Assembly (NCBI GenBank): GCA_963837455.1
Contig: CAWINM010000010.1
Location: forward strand, 496,001 to 560,000
Length of the DNA: 64,000 nucleotides
Reading direction: 5' to 3'
Source: DASYQD01 sp963837455
Lineage (GTDB): Bacteria; Acidobacteriota; Thermoanaerobaculia; Multivoradales; JAIOJS01
Under the pieces are notes generated by a model, which was not told the DNA's origin, made no database searches, and saw only the letters and a list, made by a program, of their open reading frames with translations. This document shows, piece after piece, positions 40,425-49,700 of the stretch. The translations under genes and the position numbers were made by a program. The first letter of the stretch is position 1, and each line of letters starts with the position of its first letter.

Positions 40425-40450
40425 GTACGATGCGCGCGTACGATGCGCGC
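40425..40450. repeat. Tandem 13-bp duplication upstream of the NTF2-like gene
   Basis: GTACGATGCGCGC occurs twice in direct succession (40425-40437, 40438-40450), 29 bp before the ATG at 40479. Each copy holds TACGAT, a fair -10 match, so the duplication may double a promoter element. Confidence 0.7.
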
Positions 40451-40478
40451 GTCCCTGCAACCTCCTCCTGGAGCCCCT

Positions 40479-40913
40479 ATGCACGACCAGCAGCTCGAGT
40501 CGCTGATCGCCACCTACTACGACACTATCTCGGGCCCGGCGGGCCCGCGCGACTGGGACCGTGAGCGCGCCATCTTCCATCCCTGCGCGCGGCTCATGCG
40601 CACCGGCGTCGACGACGACGGGCGCCCGTGGATCCGGGTGATGAGTGTCGACGAGTACGCGCGCGACACCGCCGCGTTCTTCGCCGCCGACGACTTCTAC
40701 GAGATCGAGGTGGCGCGCCGTGTCGACCGCTTCGGCAACCTTGCCCACGTGCGCAGCACCTACGAGGCACGCCGTCATCCCGACGCGCCGGAGCTGCTCA
40801 AGCGTGGCGTCAACAGCATCCAGCTGTTCCACGACGGCACGCGATGGTGGGTGGTCAGCGTGCTGTGGGACAACGAGCGGCCGGGGGTGGAAGTTCCGGC
40901 GGAGTGGCGCTGA
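40479..40913 (+). CDS. NTF2-like (SnoaL-type) small protein
   Basis: 144 residues. It begins with helices (HDQQLESLIATYYDTISGPA) and continues as the cone-shaped NTF2 fold: WDRERAIFHPCARLMRTGVD, MSVDEYARDTAAFFAADDFY, RFGNLAHVRSTYEARRHPDA and a final strand pair SIQLFHDGTRWWVVSVLWDN. This order (F-H-P...Y...V-x-S-x-Y...W-W-V-V-S) is typical of SnoaL-like nuclear-transport-factor-2 domains found in small enzymes and ligand binders. No partner gene is tightly linked; the ABC-RND locus starts more than 100 nt downstream. Confidence 0.8.
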   Translation: MHDQQLESLIATYYDTISGPAGPRDWDRERAIFHPCARLMRTGVDDDGRPWIRVMSVDEYARDTAAFFAADDFYEIEVARRVDRFGNLAHVRSTYEARRHPDAPELLKRGVNSIQLFHDGTRWWVVSVLWDNERPGVEVPAEWR

Positions 40914-41014
40914 GCGAGCCCATCCGGGCGCGTCGTCTTTCGCCCTCCTTTTCGCCTTCCCTTCCGTCAGCGTCGGGTGTAGGGTGATCTTGCGATCTAC
41001 CGAAGGAGGGTGCC

Positions 41015-41068
41015 ATGACGCCACCCGACCAACGATGGGCCCTCGGAGCGAGGACGGCCTGCCGGTGA
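41015..41068 (+). CDS. Candidate 17-residue leader peptide upstream of the ABC-RND operon
   Basis: ATG at 41015 with a strong, well-spaced GAAGGAGGG six bases before it, encoding MTPPDQRWALGARTACR and a TGA at 41066-41068. The second micro-ORF overlaps this stop through GTGA. Such a good ribosome-binding site on so short a frame, followed 125 nt later by a terminator-like hairpin and then the operon, suggests a leader used in attenuation. No conservation data are available to test this, so coding status is uncertain. Confidence 0.4.
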   Translation: MTPPDQRWALGARTACR

Positions 41069-41115
41069 GGACGACGAGCTTCGAGGGTCGACCCGGGGCA
41101 GCGGCCGGCTCCTGA
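41065..41115 (+). CDS. Candidate second 16-residue micro-ORF, overlapping the leader
   Basis: GTG at 41065 overlaps the TGA of the first micro-ORF by four bases and runs to a TGA at 41113-41115, encoding a 16-residue peptide (VRTTSFEGRPGAAAGS). It would depend on re-initiation after the first. It could equally be chance in GC-rich sequence. Confidence 0.25.
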   Translation: MRTTSFEGRPGAAAGS

Positions 41116-41192
41116 GCCAAGCGCCCGGAAGAGGACGTCACAGACACCCGGGTCGGGGCCTCTCGGCCCACCGGGAGCGGTCGCAGCAGGAG

Positions 41193-41230
41193 CGAGGAGG
41201 TGCGGGCACGCGCCTCCTCGTTCTCCTTTC
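41193..41230 (+). terminator. Rho-independent terminator-like hairpin between the leader and the ABC-RND operon
   Basis: CGAGGAGG (41193-41200) pairs perfectly with CCTCCTCG (41213-41220); inside, GCG and CGC can extend the stem around a GGCA loop. It is followed by TTCTCCTTTC. This is the best stem-plus-pyrimidine-tract in the window. It either ends the NTF2-like/leader transcript or acts as an attenuator for the operon that starts 49 nt later. Confidence 0.65.
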
Positions 41231-41264
41231 GGATTGCCCTTCCGGGACCCGGGGCTGGTGTGTT

Positions 41265-41280
41265 ACTGTCCTAGTACAGT
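41265..41280 (+). promoter_or_regulatory. Palindromic operator overlapping the start of the ABC-RND operon
   Basis: ACTGTCCTAGTACAGT is a 16-bp dyad with seven of eight pairs matched and a CTAG centre. Its last two bases are the first two of the proposed GTG start codon (41279-41281). Dyads of this type are typical of GntR/YtrA-like or similar dimeric repressors that control ABC exporter operons. No such regulator gene is in the window. Confidence 0.55.
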
Positions 41281-42106
41281 GGACGCAGCGGCCGATCCCG
41301 AGACCCCCGGCGGCGCCTCCACGTCGCGACACGGCGAAGTCGCCACGGCGGCGGCGGTTTCCATCCGCGGCCTGCGCAAGGTCTACGCCGACGGCACCCG
41401 GGCGCTGGCCGGTATCGACCTCGACATCGGTCGCGGCATGCTCGGCCTGCTCGGGCCCAACGGCGCGGGGAAGACCACCTTCCTCTCGATCCTCGTGCTC
41501 GAGCTGGCGCCCACCGCCGGCGAGCTCCGGTTCGGCGATCTCGATGCGGCGCGCAGCGGCGACCGCGCCGCCATCCGTCGCGGCATCGGCTACCTGCCCC
41601 AGGGCTACCAGCCGGTGGCGCTGCTCAGCGGACGCGAGTACTTGCGGCATTGCGCCACGCTGCGCGGCGTGCCGCTGTCGCGGCGAGCGCTGGCCAGCCG
41701 CATCGACGAGCTGCTCGTCGCGGTCGGCCTGGGGCGCGACGCCGAGCGCCGATGCGGCACTTACTCGGGCGGCATGAAGCGACGCCTCGGCGTGGCGCAG
41801 GCACTCGTGCACGAGCCGTCGCTGCTGGTGGTCGATGAACCGACGGCGGGGCTCGACCCCGAGGAGCGCATCCGCTTCCGCAACCTCGTCACCGAGGTCG
41901 CCGAGGGCACCTCGGTGGTGCTCTCCACCCACATCGTCGAGGACGTCGAGGCGACCTGTCCGCGGCTGGCAGTCATCGCGGGGGGTCGGCTGCTCTTCGA
42001 TGGCCGCCCCGGTGAGCTCATGGCGCGCACCGCTGCGCAGCGGCTCGAGGGCGCCTACGCCGCGCTGCTGGCGAGCCGCGGCGAGGCGGCCGGGGAGGCG
42101 GCCTGA
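41279..42106 (+). CDS. ABC transporter ATP-binding protein, first gene of the ABC-RND operon
   Basis: 275 residues from the GTG at 41279; an in-frame ATG at 41234 would start inside the promoter/operator region and adds no domain sequence. Motifs: VSIRGLRKVYADGTRALAGI, LLGPNGAGKTTFLSIL (Walker A from residue 59), YLPQGYQPVALLSGREYLRH (Q loop), YSGGMKRRLGVAQALVHEPS (signature), LLVVDEPTAGLDPEERIRFR (Walker B) and VVLSTHIVEDVEATCPRLAV (H loop). It is the ABC-2/CcmA-like export type, with the D-E-P-T-A-G-L-D and S-T-H-I-V-E-D pattern of multidrug/lantibiotic exporters. It should energise the two ABC-2 permeases that follow. It ends directly against the first permease. Confidence 0.92.
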   Translation: MDAAADPETPGGASTSRHGEVATAAAVSIRGLRKVYADGTRALAGIDLDIGRGMLGLLGPNGAGKTTFLSILVLELAPTAGELRFGDLDAARSGDRAAIRRGIGYLPQGYQPVALLSGREYLRHCATLRGVPLSRRALASRIDELLVAVGLGRDAERRCGTYSGGMKRRLGVAQALVHEPSLLVVDEPTAGLDPEERIRFRNLVTEVAEGTSVVLSTHIVEDVEATCPRLAVIAGGRLLFDGRPGELMARTAAQRLEGAYAALLASRGEAAGEAA

Positions 42107-42141
42107 GGATCCTGCTCGCCTTCGTCGGCCACGAGCTGCGG

Positions 42142-44871
42142 GTGCAGGCGCGCTCGCTGCGCTTCCGCGCCGTCGCCGGCGGCTGGGTGGCCGCCGCCAC
42201 GGTGCCGGCGGCGGCGATCGCTCTCCGTCCGCGCCCGGGCGTGCCCACCACCGTGCCGACCTACGTCGCCGAGACCTTCCCGTGGCTGGTGCCGCTCTCC
42301 GTCTTGGCCGGCTTCGTGCTCGCCGCCGATGGCCTGTTGCGCGAGCGCGAGCAGGAGACCTGGTCGACGCTGTCGCTGTGCGGCCTGAGCAGTGCCGGCT
42401 ACGTGCTGCGCCGCTGGCTGGCGCTGCTGGTGCCGCTGCTCGCCGCCAGCGTCGTGCCGGTGCTGCTCGCCGCCGCACTGGCGGCGGCGACGGGAGGGGG
42501 CGGCTCGTGGCAGGGCTTCGCCTGGCCATGGCTGCTGCGAGTGGTGCCCGCGGTGGCCCTCTGGTCGGCGATCGGTCTCGGCTTCGCGACCGCCGCCGGC
42601 GGCACCTTCGCCGGCCTCTGGCTGGCGGTTGCGACGGCGATGGTTCCCCTGCACGTGCTCAACGCCCTGCTCTTCAGGTTCCGCCTGCACCTCGACGGGC
42701 CGTCGCTCGAGCTGGTGCCGCTGCTGCGCAGCATCTACCGCCTGCAGGCGGCCCTCGGCGAGAGCGGTGGCGCCTACGCCCCCTCTTTCCCGGTGGTCGC
42801 CAGCGCGGCGCCGCCAGACCTCCGGGTGCTGGCGCAGCAGGCGCTCGGTCCGCGCGGCACGACGCTGGCGCTGGCCGCGCTGGGGCTGGCCTGGGCGATC
42901 CTGCTGCTCCGCCGCACGCGCCCGGATCAGCGCCCGTGGACGGCCCGCGAGGGGCACCCGCTGCGCAGCTTCATCGGCCTCGCCGCCCGCCTGCGCGGTC
43001 AATTCGCGCCCGACGCCGGCCTGGCTCCGGTGGACCGGCTGGCGGTTGCGATGGCGATCGGCTGTCTGCTCGTCGTCGGCGGCGCGGCGATCGCCCGCGA
43101 CGCGCACTACGTGCGCGCGGCGAAGGAGCGCTTGACGGTCGAGAACGCGGGGTGGCCTCCACCGACGGCGCCCGCGCTGCGGGTCACCGGTGCCCGTCTC
43201 AGCGGCCGCATCGACGACGACGGCAGCGTGCGGCTGCGCTCGACCCTGGATCTGCGTAACGGCGGCGAGACACCGTTGCGGGAGCTGGCGCTGATGCTCG
43301 ACCCGGCGCTGCGTCTCGAGGCGCTGGGGGCGCCCGGGCGCGCGCTGCGCTGGCAGCGGCGCCACGATCGACTGCGGGTGACCCTGGCGCCGCCGCTGGC
43401 CGCCGGCGCCGTCACCAACCTCGAGGCGGTCGTCTCGGGACGGCCGCGTCGCACCGTCTTCGCCATCCCCGGAGCCTACGAGTACGGTGGCTTCCTCAGC
43501 TTCCAGCGCAGCTTCGGCATGTACCTCCACACCGGGTTCGCGGATCGCCTGGTCGACCTCACCCCCAGCTTCGCGACGCGCGGGATCTCGCCGACGCGGG
43601 TCGAGCTGCCGGCGCCGGACCTCTTCCCGCTGCCACGCTACACGGCGCTCGGTCTGGTCGCGCAGGACGACTTCGACGGGCCCTTGGTGCCGGCGGAGGC
43701 CGTGCTGCCGCCGGTTCGCGTCAGCGTGGCCCTGCAGGTGCCGGCCCATCGCTGGCTCGCCGACAGCTGCGGCGACGTCGCCGCTGGCGGTCGGCTCGCC
43801 GGTGGCTGCAGGCTGCCCCTCCCTTCCTACGCCGTGCGCGGTGGGCCGCAGGTCGGCGAGCGCGTGCGGGGTCTGACCGAGGCGCTGCTGCCCGGGCACC
43901 GCGAGCTGGCGACGGCCAAGCTCGGCCCGGTGGCCGAGCTCGCCGCGACGGTGCGCGAGGTGTGGCCGGAGGAGGACTTGCTCGCCTCCACCGTCCTGCT
44001 CGAGGTCCCCGACGAGGCGACCTTCCTACCGCAGGGGAACCTCACCGCCTTGGCCCACCTCTACCGGACAGATGGCGAGGTCTCGCTGGTGGCGCAGGGG
44101 CGCATGCTGATGGTCCCCGAGGTCGCGATCGTGGCGGGGCGAGCGCTTCCTCCGGGCGCGCTGGCGGCGCGCATCGTCGGCTCGCGGCTGCTGCAGCGGC
44201 GCCCGCTGGCCCTTGACCAGCAGACGCTGCTCACCGCGCTCGTGGAGAGCTTCGCGGCGCTGCGCGCCGGCTACGGACCGCCGACGGGCGCCGTGCTGCC
44301 GGCCACTCTGCAAGGTCCGGGGGTCTACGAGGTGAGCCTGCTCGCGGCGAGCCCCTACGACCCGCAGGTCTGGGGAGCGCGGCTGCCGGCACTGCTCGTC
44401 GATCTCGGCAACCGCATCGGCGACGATGCCGTGCACCGCGGCCTCGCCGCCTTCCTGGCCCGGCGGGGCGGCCCGCCCGGCACCCTCGAGGAGCTGGTGC
44501 ACGACTGGGAGAGCGCCGGCGGCGTGCCGCTCGACGACTTCTACCGGCAGTACCTCGCCGGCACCGCACTGCCGGTCCTCGGTCTCGCGGGCGTCACGTT
44601 CGCGCCCGCGGAGCGGGGTTGGCGGGTACGCGGCCGGGTGGTCAACGGTGGCACCGGTGAGGCGCACTGCACGGTGGTGCTCACCTCCGAGGCGGCCCGC
44701 AGCAGCCTCGCGGTGGTGGTGCCCGGCAGTGGCGCGGCGCCGATCGACTTCGACACCATGAGCCCGCCGCGTGCCGTGCTGCTCGACCCCGAGCAGCGCT
44801 GCCACCGCTATCGGCCCCTGGTGCCGGCGCCGGTCGAGCGCGTCGACTATCGCGGAGTCAGCGGTGGCTGA
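42142..44871 (+). CDS. ABC-2 permease fused to a degenerate M1-peptidase-like domain
   Basis: 909 residues from the GTG at 42142. The frame is open back to a CTG at 42103 at the ATPase stop, and LRILLAFVGHELRVQARSLR there looks like a normal ABC-2 N terminus, so the true start may be further upstream. About six membrane helices occur before residue 330, with the ABC-2 element LLREREQETWSTLSLCGLSS. From about 345 on is a soluble beta-then-helical region laid out like M1 aminopeptidases (VRLRSTLDLRNGGETPLREL; YEYGGFLSFQRSFGMYLHTG). The GxMEN and HExxH motifs are missing: GALAARIVGSRLLQRRPLAL stands where the zinc site belongs, though LLTALVESFAALRAGYG resembles the later helix. It is probably a catalytically dead, extracytoplasmic domain. 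Permease-M1 fusions are known; a dead one is notable. Confidence 0.75.
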   Translation: MQARSLRFRAVAGGWVAAATVPAAAIALRPRPGVPTTVPTYVAETFPWLVPLSVLAGFVLAADGLLREREQETWSTLSLCGLSSAGYVLRRWLALLVPLLAASVVPVLLAAALAAATGGGGSWQGFAWPWLLRVVPAVALWSAIGLGFATAAGGTFAGLWLAVATAMVPLHVLNALLFRFRLHLDGPSLELVPLLRSIYRLQAALGESGGAYAPSFPVVASAAPPDLRVLAQQALGPRGTTLALAALGLAWAILLLRRTRPDQRPWTAREGHPLRSFIGLAARLRGQFAPDAGLAPVDRLAVAMAIGCLLVVGGAAIARDAHYVRAAKERLTVENAGWPPPTAPALRVTGARLSGRIDDDGSVRLRSTLDLRNGGETPLRELALMLDPALRLEALGAPGRALRWQRRHDRLRVTLAPPLAAGAVTNLEAVVSGRPRRTVFAIPGAYEYGGFLSFQRSFGMYLHTGFADRLVDLTPSFATRGISPTRVELPAPDLFPLPRYTALGLVAQDDFDGPLVPAEAVLPPVRVSVALQVPAHRWLADSCGDVAAGGRLAGGCRLPLPSYAVRGGPQVGERVRGLTEALLPGHRELATAKLGPVAELAATVREVWPEEDLLASTVLLEVPDEATFLPQGNLTALAHLYRTDGEVSLVAQGRMLMVPEVAIVAGRALPPGALAARIVGSRLLQRRPLALDQQTLLTALVESFAALRAGYGPPTGAVLPATLQGPGVYEVSLLAASPYDPQVWGARLPALLVDLGNRIGDDAVHRGLAAFLARRGGPPGTLEELVHDWESAGGVPLDDFYRQYLAGTALPVLGLAGVTFAPAERGWRVRGRVVNGGTGEAHCTVVLTSEAARSSLAVVVPGSGAAPIDFDTMSPPRAVLLDPEQRCHRYRPLVPAPVERVDYRGVSGG

Positions 44872-45574
44872 GCGCGGGCCGTGGCGCGATCGCTTCGGCT
44901 GGATGGTGTCCTGTCTGCAGCTACAGCTCGGGCGCCAGGCACTGGTGGTGCTCACCCTCGACGCCGTGCTCGTCGGCATCGGCCTGCTCGAAGCGCTGAC
45001 CTCGGTCGACCCGGCGGGAGAGGGCGTCTACATCGGCGTCGTGCTCGTGCCGCTGGTGGCGCTCGGCATCCCGGCGCTCGCCGACCTCGTCGCCCTCGAG
45101 CGGCGCGCCGGTTGCCTCGATCTGGCCCTGGCCGCTCCCGCCGGCGAGCGCTACTTCCTGCGTCGTGCCGGCGTCGTGGCGGGGCTGCTGGCGGCTCAGG
45201 GCGCGGTGGTGATGGGCGTCTGCTGGCTCGCCACGGGTCTCGCCTTCCCGCTGCTCACCGTCGAGGCCCAGCTGCTCGCGGTGACGGCCTTCGTGGCGGC
45301 GGCGACGGTGTTCTGGGCGGTGCGGCTGGCGAGCGTGGGCAGTGTCTGGCTCGCGGCCACGGCGAGCGTCCTGGGCGCCGGCCGCTGGAGCTTCTGGCTG
45401 CCGGTGGTGACGCCGACACCGCTGCAGCCGCGGGTCGGCCCTCTGCTGCCCTCGCCGTGGGGGACCTGGGAGTGGGCGACCCGCGCGGTGCCGTTGGCCG
45501 TCGCTGCCGCCCTGTTGCTGCTCTATGCGCGGCGGCGACTGCGCCGCCCGGAGGCGATCCTCGGCGCCGGCTGA
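44864..45574 (+). CDS. ABC-2-type permease subunit
   Basis: 236 residues from a GTG at 44864 that overlaps the preceding gene by 8 nt. Six hydrophobic segments are visible, starting LVVLTLDAVLVGIGLLEALT and GVYIGVVLVPLVALGIPALA. The cytoplasmic element ADLVALERRAGCLDLALAAP corresponds to the ERE..G....L motif of ABC-2 permeases. Next are VAGLLAAQGAVVMGVCWLAT and VTAFVAAATVFWAVRLASVG, with a final helix AVPLAVAAALLLLYARRRLR. No soluble domain is attached, in contrast to its partner. With that partner it should form the transmembrane heterodimer served by the first ATPase. Confidence 0.82.
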   Translation: MAERGPWRDRFGWMVSCLQLQLGRQALVVLTLDAVLVGIGLLEALTSVDPAGEGVYIGVVLVPLVALGIPALADLVALERRAGCLDLALAAPAGERYFLRRAGVVAGLLAAQGAVVMGVCWLATGLAFPLLTVEAQLLAVTAFVAAATVFWAVRLASVGSVWLAATASVLGAGRWSFWLPVVTPTPLQPRVGPLLPSPWGTWEWATRAVPLAVAAALLLLYARRRLRRPEAILGAG

Positions 45575-45594
45575 GGGTGGAAGGCGAGGTCAGG

Positions 45595-46716
45595 ATGAGT
45601 CGTTCCGGTGCTCCCTTTCGTGGTCCCCGCCGGCTGCCGCGGCGCCGGCGGGCCCTCCTGCTGCTGCTGGTGCCGCTCGCGGCGGCTTGTGGCGGCGGCA
45701 GCGACGAGGCACCCCCGTCGCCGCCGCTGCCGGTGACTCTCTCGCGCGTCGAGCCGGCGGCGTTTCGTCCGACCGTGCGCCTGCTCGGCATCGTCCGCGC
45801 GGCGGGCGAGGCGACGGTGGTCTCACCGGCGCGCGGGCGGCTGCGCTACCCGGCGCGATTCGCGCGGGGTCTCGTCGACGGCGCCGCGGTGGCGGCGGGA
45901 GAGCCGCTCGTCTTGGTCGACAACGAGGAGGTCGCCCACCAGCAGGCGATGGCGCGGATCCGCAGCACCGCCGCCGACGCCGAGCTCGATCGCTGGGAGC
46001 GCGCCTTCGCCGCCGGCGTCGAGTCGGAAGCGTCGGTGGTGCACTACCGCGAGGAGGCGGCGGCGGCGCGCGAGCAGCTCGCGACCGCGCTGCACCAGTC
46101 GGCGGAGCTGGTGGTGCGCTCTCCGCTCGCCGGCCGGCTGGCGATCGCGCAGCCTCTGCCGCCGGGGAGCGAGGTGATGGCGGAGGTGCCGCTCGCCCGC
46201 GTCGTCGCCGGGGGCGGCGCGCGGGTCGAAGGGTGGGCGGCGGCCGGCGACCGCGGGCTGCTGGCGCCGGGACAGGCGGTGCGGGTGATGGCAAGCGGCG
46301 GTGGGCGGCCGCTCGCCGCCGGCGTGCTGCGGGAGCTGGCCCCCGAGCTGGACGCCGCTGGCACCCAGAGGGTTGTCGCGGAGGTGACCGGTGGCCGCGA
46401 GCTGCCCCCCGCTGGCGAAGGGGTCGAGCTCGAGGTGACGCTCGCCGAGCACCCGGCGGCGCTGACCGTTCCGGCCGCGGCGTTGCTGGTGGGGGAGGGA
46501 GAGGCGGCGGTGTTCGTGGCGGTGCGCCAGCGGGGCCTGGTGGCCCGGCGCCGTGAGCTGCTCACCGGGCTCGCCGGCGACGGCCGCGTCGAGGTGCTCG
46601 ATGGCCTCCGCGCCGGCGACCGGGTGGTGGTCGAGGGAGCCGCGTTTCTCGCCGACGGCGCCGCCATCGTCGAGGCCCCGCGCGAGCCCGGCAGCGGCGC
46701 CGGAGCCCGGCGTTGA
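45595..46716 (+). CDS. RND-type periplasmic adaptor lipoprotein (membrane fusion protein)
   Basis: 373 residues. Lipobox LAAAC (Cys32) follows a basic, hydrophobic leader, so it is lipid-anchored like AcrA. A beta-barrel/lipoyl half reads RVEPAAFRPTVRLLGIVRAA and GEPLVLVDNEEVAHQQAMAR. A helical hairpin of about 55 residues follows (TAADAELDRWERAFAAGVES and YREEAAAAREQLATALHQSA), then SPLAGRLAIAQPLPPGSEVM and a second barrel and membrane-proximal domain (RRRELLTGLAGDGRVEVLDG, GDRVVVEGAAFLADGA). The hairpin is short, as in adaptors with less coiled-coil. Such proteins bridge an inner-membrane RND or MacB transporter to a TolC-like channel; no outer-membrane channel gene is in this operon. It overlaps the next gene by 4 nt. 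Confidence 0.88.
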   Translation: MSRSGAPFRGPRRLPRRRRALLLLLVPLAAACGGGSDEAPPSPPLPVTLSRVEPAAFRPTVRLLGIVRAAGEATVVSPARGRLRYPARFARGLVDGAAVAAGEPLVLVDNEEVAHQQAMARIRSTAADAELDRWERAFAAGVESEASVVHYREEAAAAREQLATALHQSAELVVRSPLAGRLAIAQPLPPGSEVMAEVPLARVVAGGGARVEGWAAAGDRGLLAPGQAVRVMASGGGRPLAAGVLRELAPELDAAGTQRVVAEVTGGRELPPAGEGVELEVTLAEHPAALTVPAAALLVGEGEAAVFVAVRQRGLVARRRELLTGLAGDGRVEVLDGLRAGDRVVVEGAAFLADGAAIVEAPREPGSGAGARR

Positions 46717-49700
46717 GGCCGGCGCCGGCCGCGACGTTGCGGCCGCCATCGCTGGTCGCCGCCGCGGCGCTGCTCGTCGCACTCGGCGCCGGCCTGCTGC
46801 CCCGCCTGCCGATCGCCGCCTACCCGCGACCGGGCGGGCCGCGGCTCACCGTCGAGGTGACGCTGCCGAGCGCGGGTCGCGACGAGCTGGTGGCCACCGT
46901 CGTCGCTCCCCTCGAGCGGGAGCTCGCCGCCGTGCCGGAGGTGCGCGGCGTCGACAGCTTCACGACCGACGGTGGCGCGCGGCTGGTGGTGCGCGGTGGC
47001 GGCAGCCCGCGTCGCGGGTCGCGTGACGGCGAGCGGCTGCGCTTGCTGGTGGAGCGCCGGCTCGGCGATCTAGGCGTACCCCTCGGCGCCACGCGCATCG
47101 AGCTCGCGCCCGCGGACGCGCGCCCGCTGCTCGAGGTGGCGGTGCTCGGCGGCGATGCCGCCGCGCGGGCGGCCTTCGCGCGCGGGGTGGCGGTGCCGGC
47201 GCTGGCGCGAGCCGCCGGGGCCGAGCGGGTCGACATGCTGGGGGCCACGCCGTTGCGCGCGGTGGTCGAGCCGCGCGCGGCGGCCCTCGCCGCGCGAGGT
47301 CTCACCGCTGCCGACCTTGCCGCGCGCCTGCGGCGGCTGGGCGCGACGGTTGCCGTGGGTCGGGTGCGGCAGGGCGCGGTGGCGCGGCCGCTGGTGGTGG
47401 GCGAGACGATCGCTTCGCTCGGCGAGCTGCGGCAACTGCGGATCGCCACCGCGGGCGGCGCGGCGGTGCTCGCCGACGTGGCGTCGGTGACGCTGCAGCC
47501 GCTCGGGGATGGCGGCGCCTACCGCCTCGACGGCGCCCCGGGGGTGCTGCTGCGGCTCTTCGCGCCGCGCGACGGCAACGCCCTGCGAGCGGGCGTCGAG
47601 CTGCGGCGAACGGTGCGATCGCTGGCGGCTCAGGCTCCCGCCGGGTTGAAGCTCCGCGTCGTCGCCGGCGGAGCGGATCGGGAGTGGCTCGCGGTCGCCG
47701 CGCTGACCGCGGCCACGCTCGGGGCAGCGTTGGCGATGGTGGCGCTGTGGCGCCGGCGGGGGAGCGGCTGGGTGACGGCGCTTGCTGCTGCTGCGGCGCT
47801 GCCGGCGGCGCTGCTCGCCGCCGTCGTGCCGCTGGCGCTCGTGGGTTGGCCGCTCGACCCGGTGGCGCTCGCCACGCTCGCCACGGCAGTGGGGCTCGCT
47901 GGCTGGCCGCTCGCCGCGGCGGCGACGCCACGGCTGGTTGGTGGAGAGGCTGTGCCCCCGCGTCTCTCGCCCGAGGTCGACGGCGGCGCCACGTTCCAGC
48001 GCCTCGGCAGCGCGCTACTGCCGGCGGCGGCGTGGGCGCCGCTCGGCTTGGTCGGCGGGTCGGCGCTGGCCCTCGCCGGGGGGCCGCTGCTCGCGGTGGG
48101 CGCGTTCGCCGCGATGACGCTCGCCTACGCCCGCGCCGCCCAGGCTGCGGGCGCCATGCCCGAGGTGCGCGTAGCGCCGGCGCCCGACGCGATGGCGGAC
48201 GCTCCTGGCGCGTCGCCCGTGGTGCGCAGGTCGCGGCGGAGGTGGTGGTGGGCGCTGGGCGCGAGCGCGATGGTGGCGTTCGCCGCCCTTGCCGTGGGCG
48301 GGGCGCTGCGCGGGGCGGTGCGTGCCCTGGCGCCGTCGGCGTCGACGCCGCAGGTGGTCGTCGCCTACCAGCTCGAGCCGGAGCTCTCCGCCGCCGCGCG
48401 GGCGGCGCGCGGCGCGCGGTGGGCCCTCGAGATCGCCGCCGCCCTGCCGGCTCCGCGACCGTCGATGAGCTGGATGCAGCCCCCGTCGCGGAGCGATGGG
48501 GACGTCGCGCCAGCCGCGCTGCGGCTGACCTTCACCGATGTCGGGCAGGCGGCCCGGGCTACGGCGGCGCTGCAGCGCCGGCTCGATGAGGCGGCCGGCG
48601 TGCGCGGCAGCGTCGCTGCGCGCACCGAGGCGTGGTTTGCCGGCGACGGGGACGTGGCACCGTTCGAGCTGTGGGCGATCGCCCCCACGGACGAGGGGAG
48701 CGCGGCGCTCGCGGCGCGCGTCACGGCGCTGCTGCGCGCCGGCGGCGTGGCGGCACGCGCGAGCAGCTCGCGAGCGAGCGAGTGGCGGGTGGCGCCCCTG
48801 CCGCGAGCCGCTGGCCACCCCTTCGGCGACGACGTCACGAGCGCGCTCGGCGACTTCGATGCCGGCACCGTCGGCATTCCCGGTGTCGAGCCGGGCATTC
48901 GTCTCCGCGCGCCCGGCGCAGCGGGCGATCCGCGACTGCTGCCGGTGCGGGCTGGCGCCGAGGGTGGAGTCGGCGCGGTGGTGCCGCTGGCGGCGGTGGC
49001 GAGCGTGCGACGCTCTGCGGCGCCGCCTGTGGCCGTGCGGCATGACGGGCGTCCCGCCACCCGGCTCGAGCTGACGGCGCGCGGTGAAGGGCGCCTCCCA
49101 GTCGTCGCCGCGGCCGTCGCCGCCACGCCCACCGGCCCCGGGGAACGCCTCGAGCTCGCGAGCACGCCTGGAGCGCTGGTCGAGGCACGACGGGGGCTGC
49201 GTCTCGCCACCATGCTCGGCGCACTGCTCGTGCTCGCCGCGCTGTTCGCCGTCGTACCGTCGCCGGTTTCTGCGCTGCTCGCCTTCGTGCCGCTGCCCTG
49301 CGCCGTGGGGGGCGCGATCCTCGGCGCGCTGGCGCTGTCGGCCGGTCGCGCGGGCGCCGTCGTGGTGACGCTCGGGGTGTTGCTGTCGATCGCCTTCGCG
49401 GCGGTGCCGTCGGCGCTCGTCTGCGCCGACGCCGACCGCCGACGGGGGCGGGGCGCCCGCGCTCGCGAGGCGATCCGCGCTGCCAGGGATGAGGGATCGC
49501 TGCCGCTGCTCGGCTGGCTGCTGGCGATCGCCGCTTCGGTGAGCGCCGCCCTGCTCGTCGTCGGCGGCGCTGCGCTCCCCTCGGGAATGGGCGGCGCCGT
49601 TCTCGGAGGCGCCGCCGCGGCGATGGCCGCCGCCGGGCTGCTGGTGCCGCACCTCTACGCTCGCTGGCACGGCCGCAGCGAGCCGAGGCGAGATGGCCCC

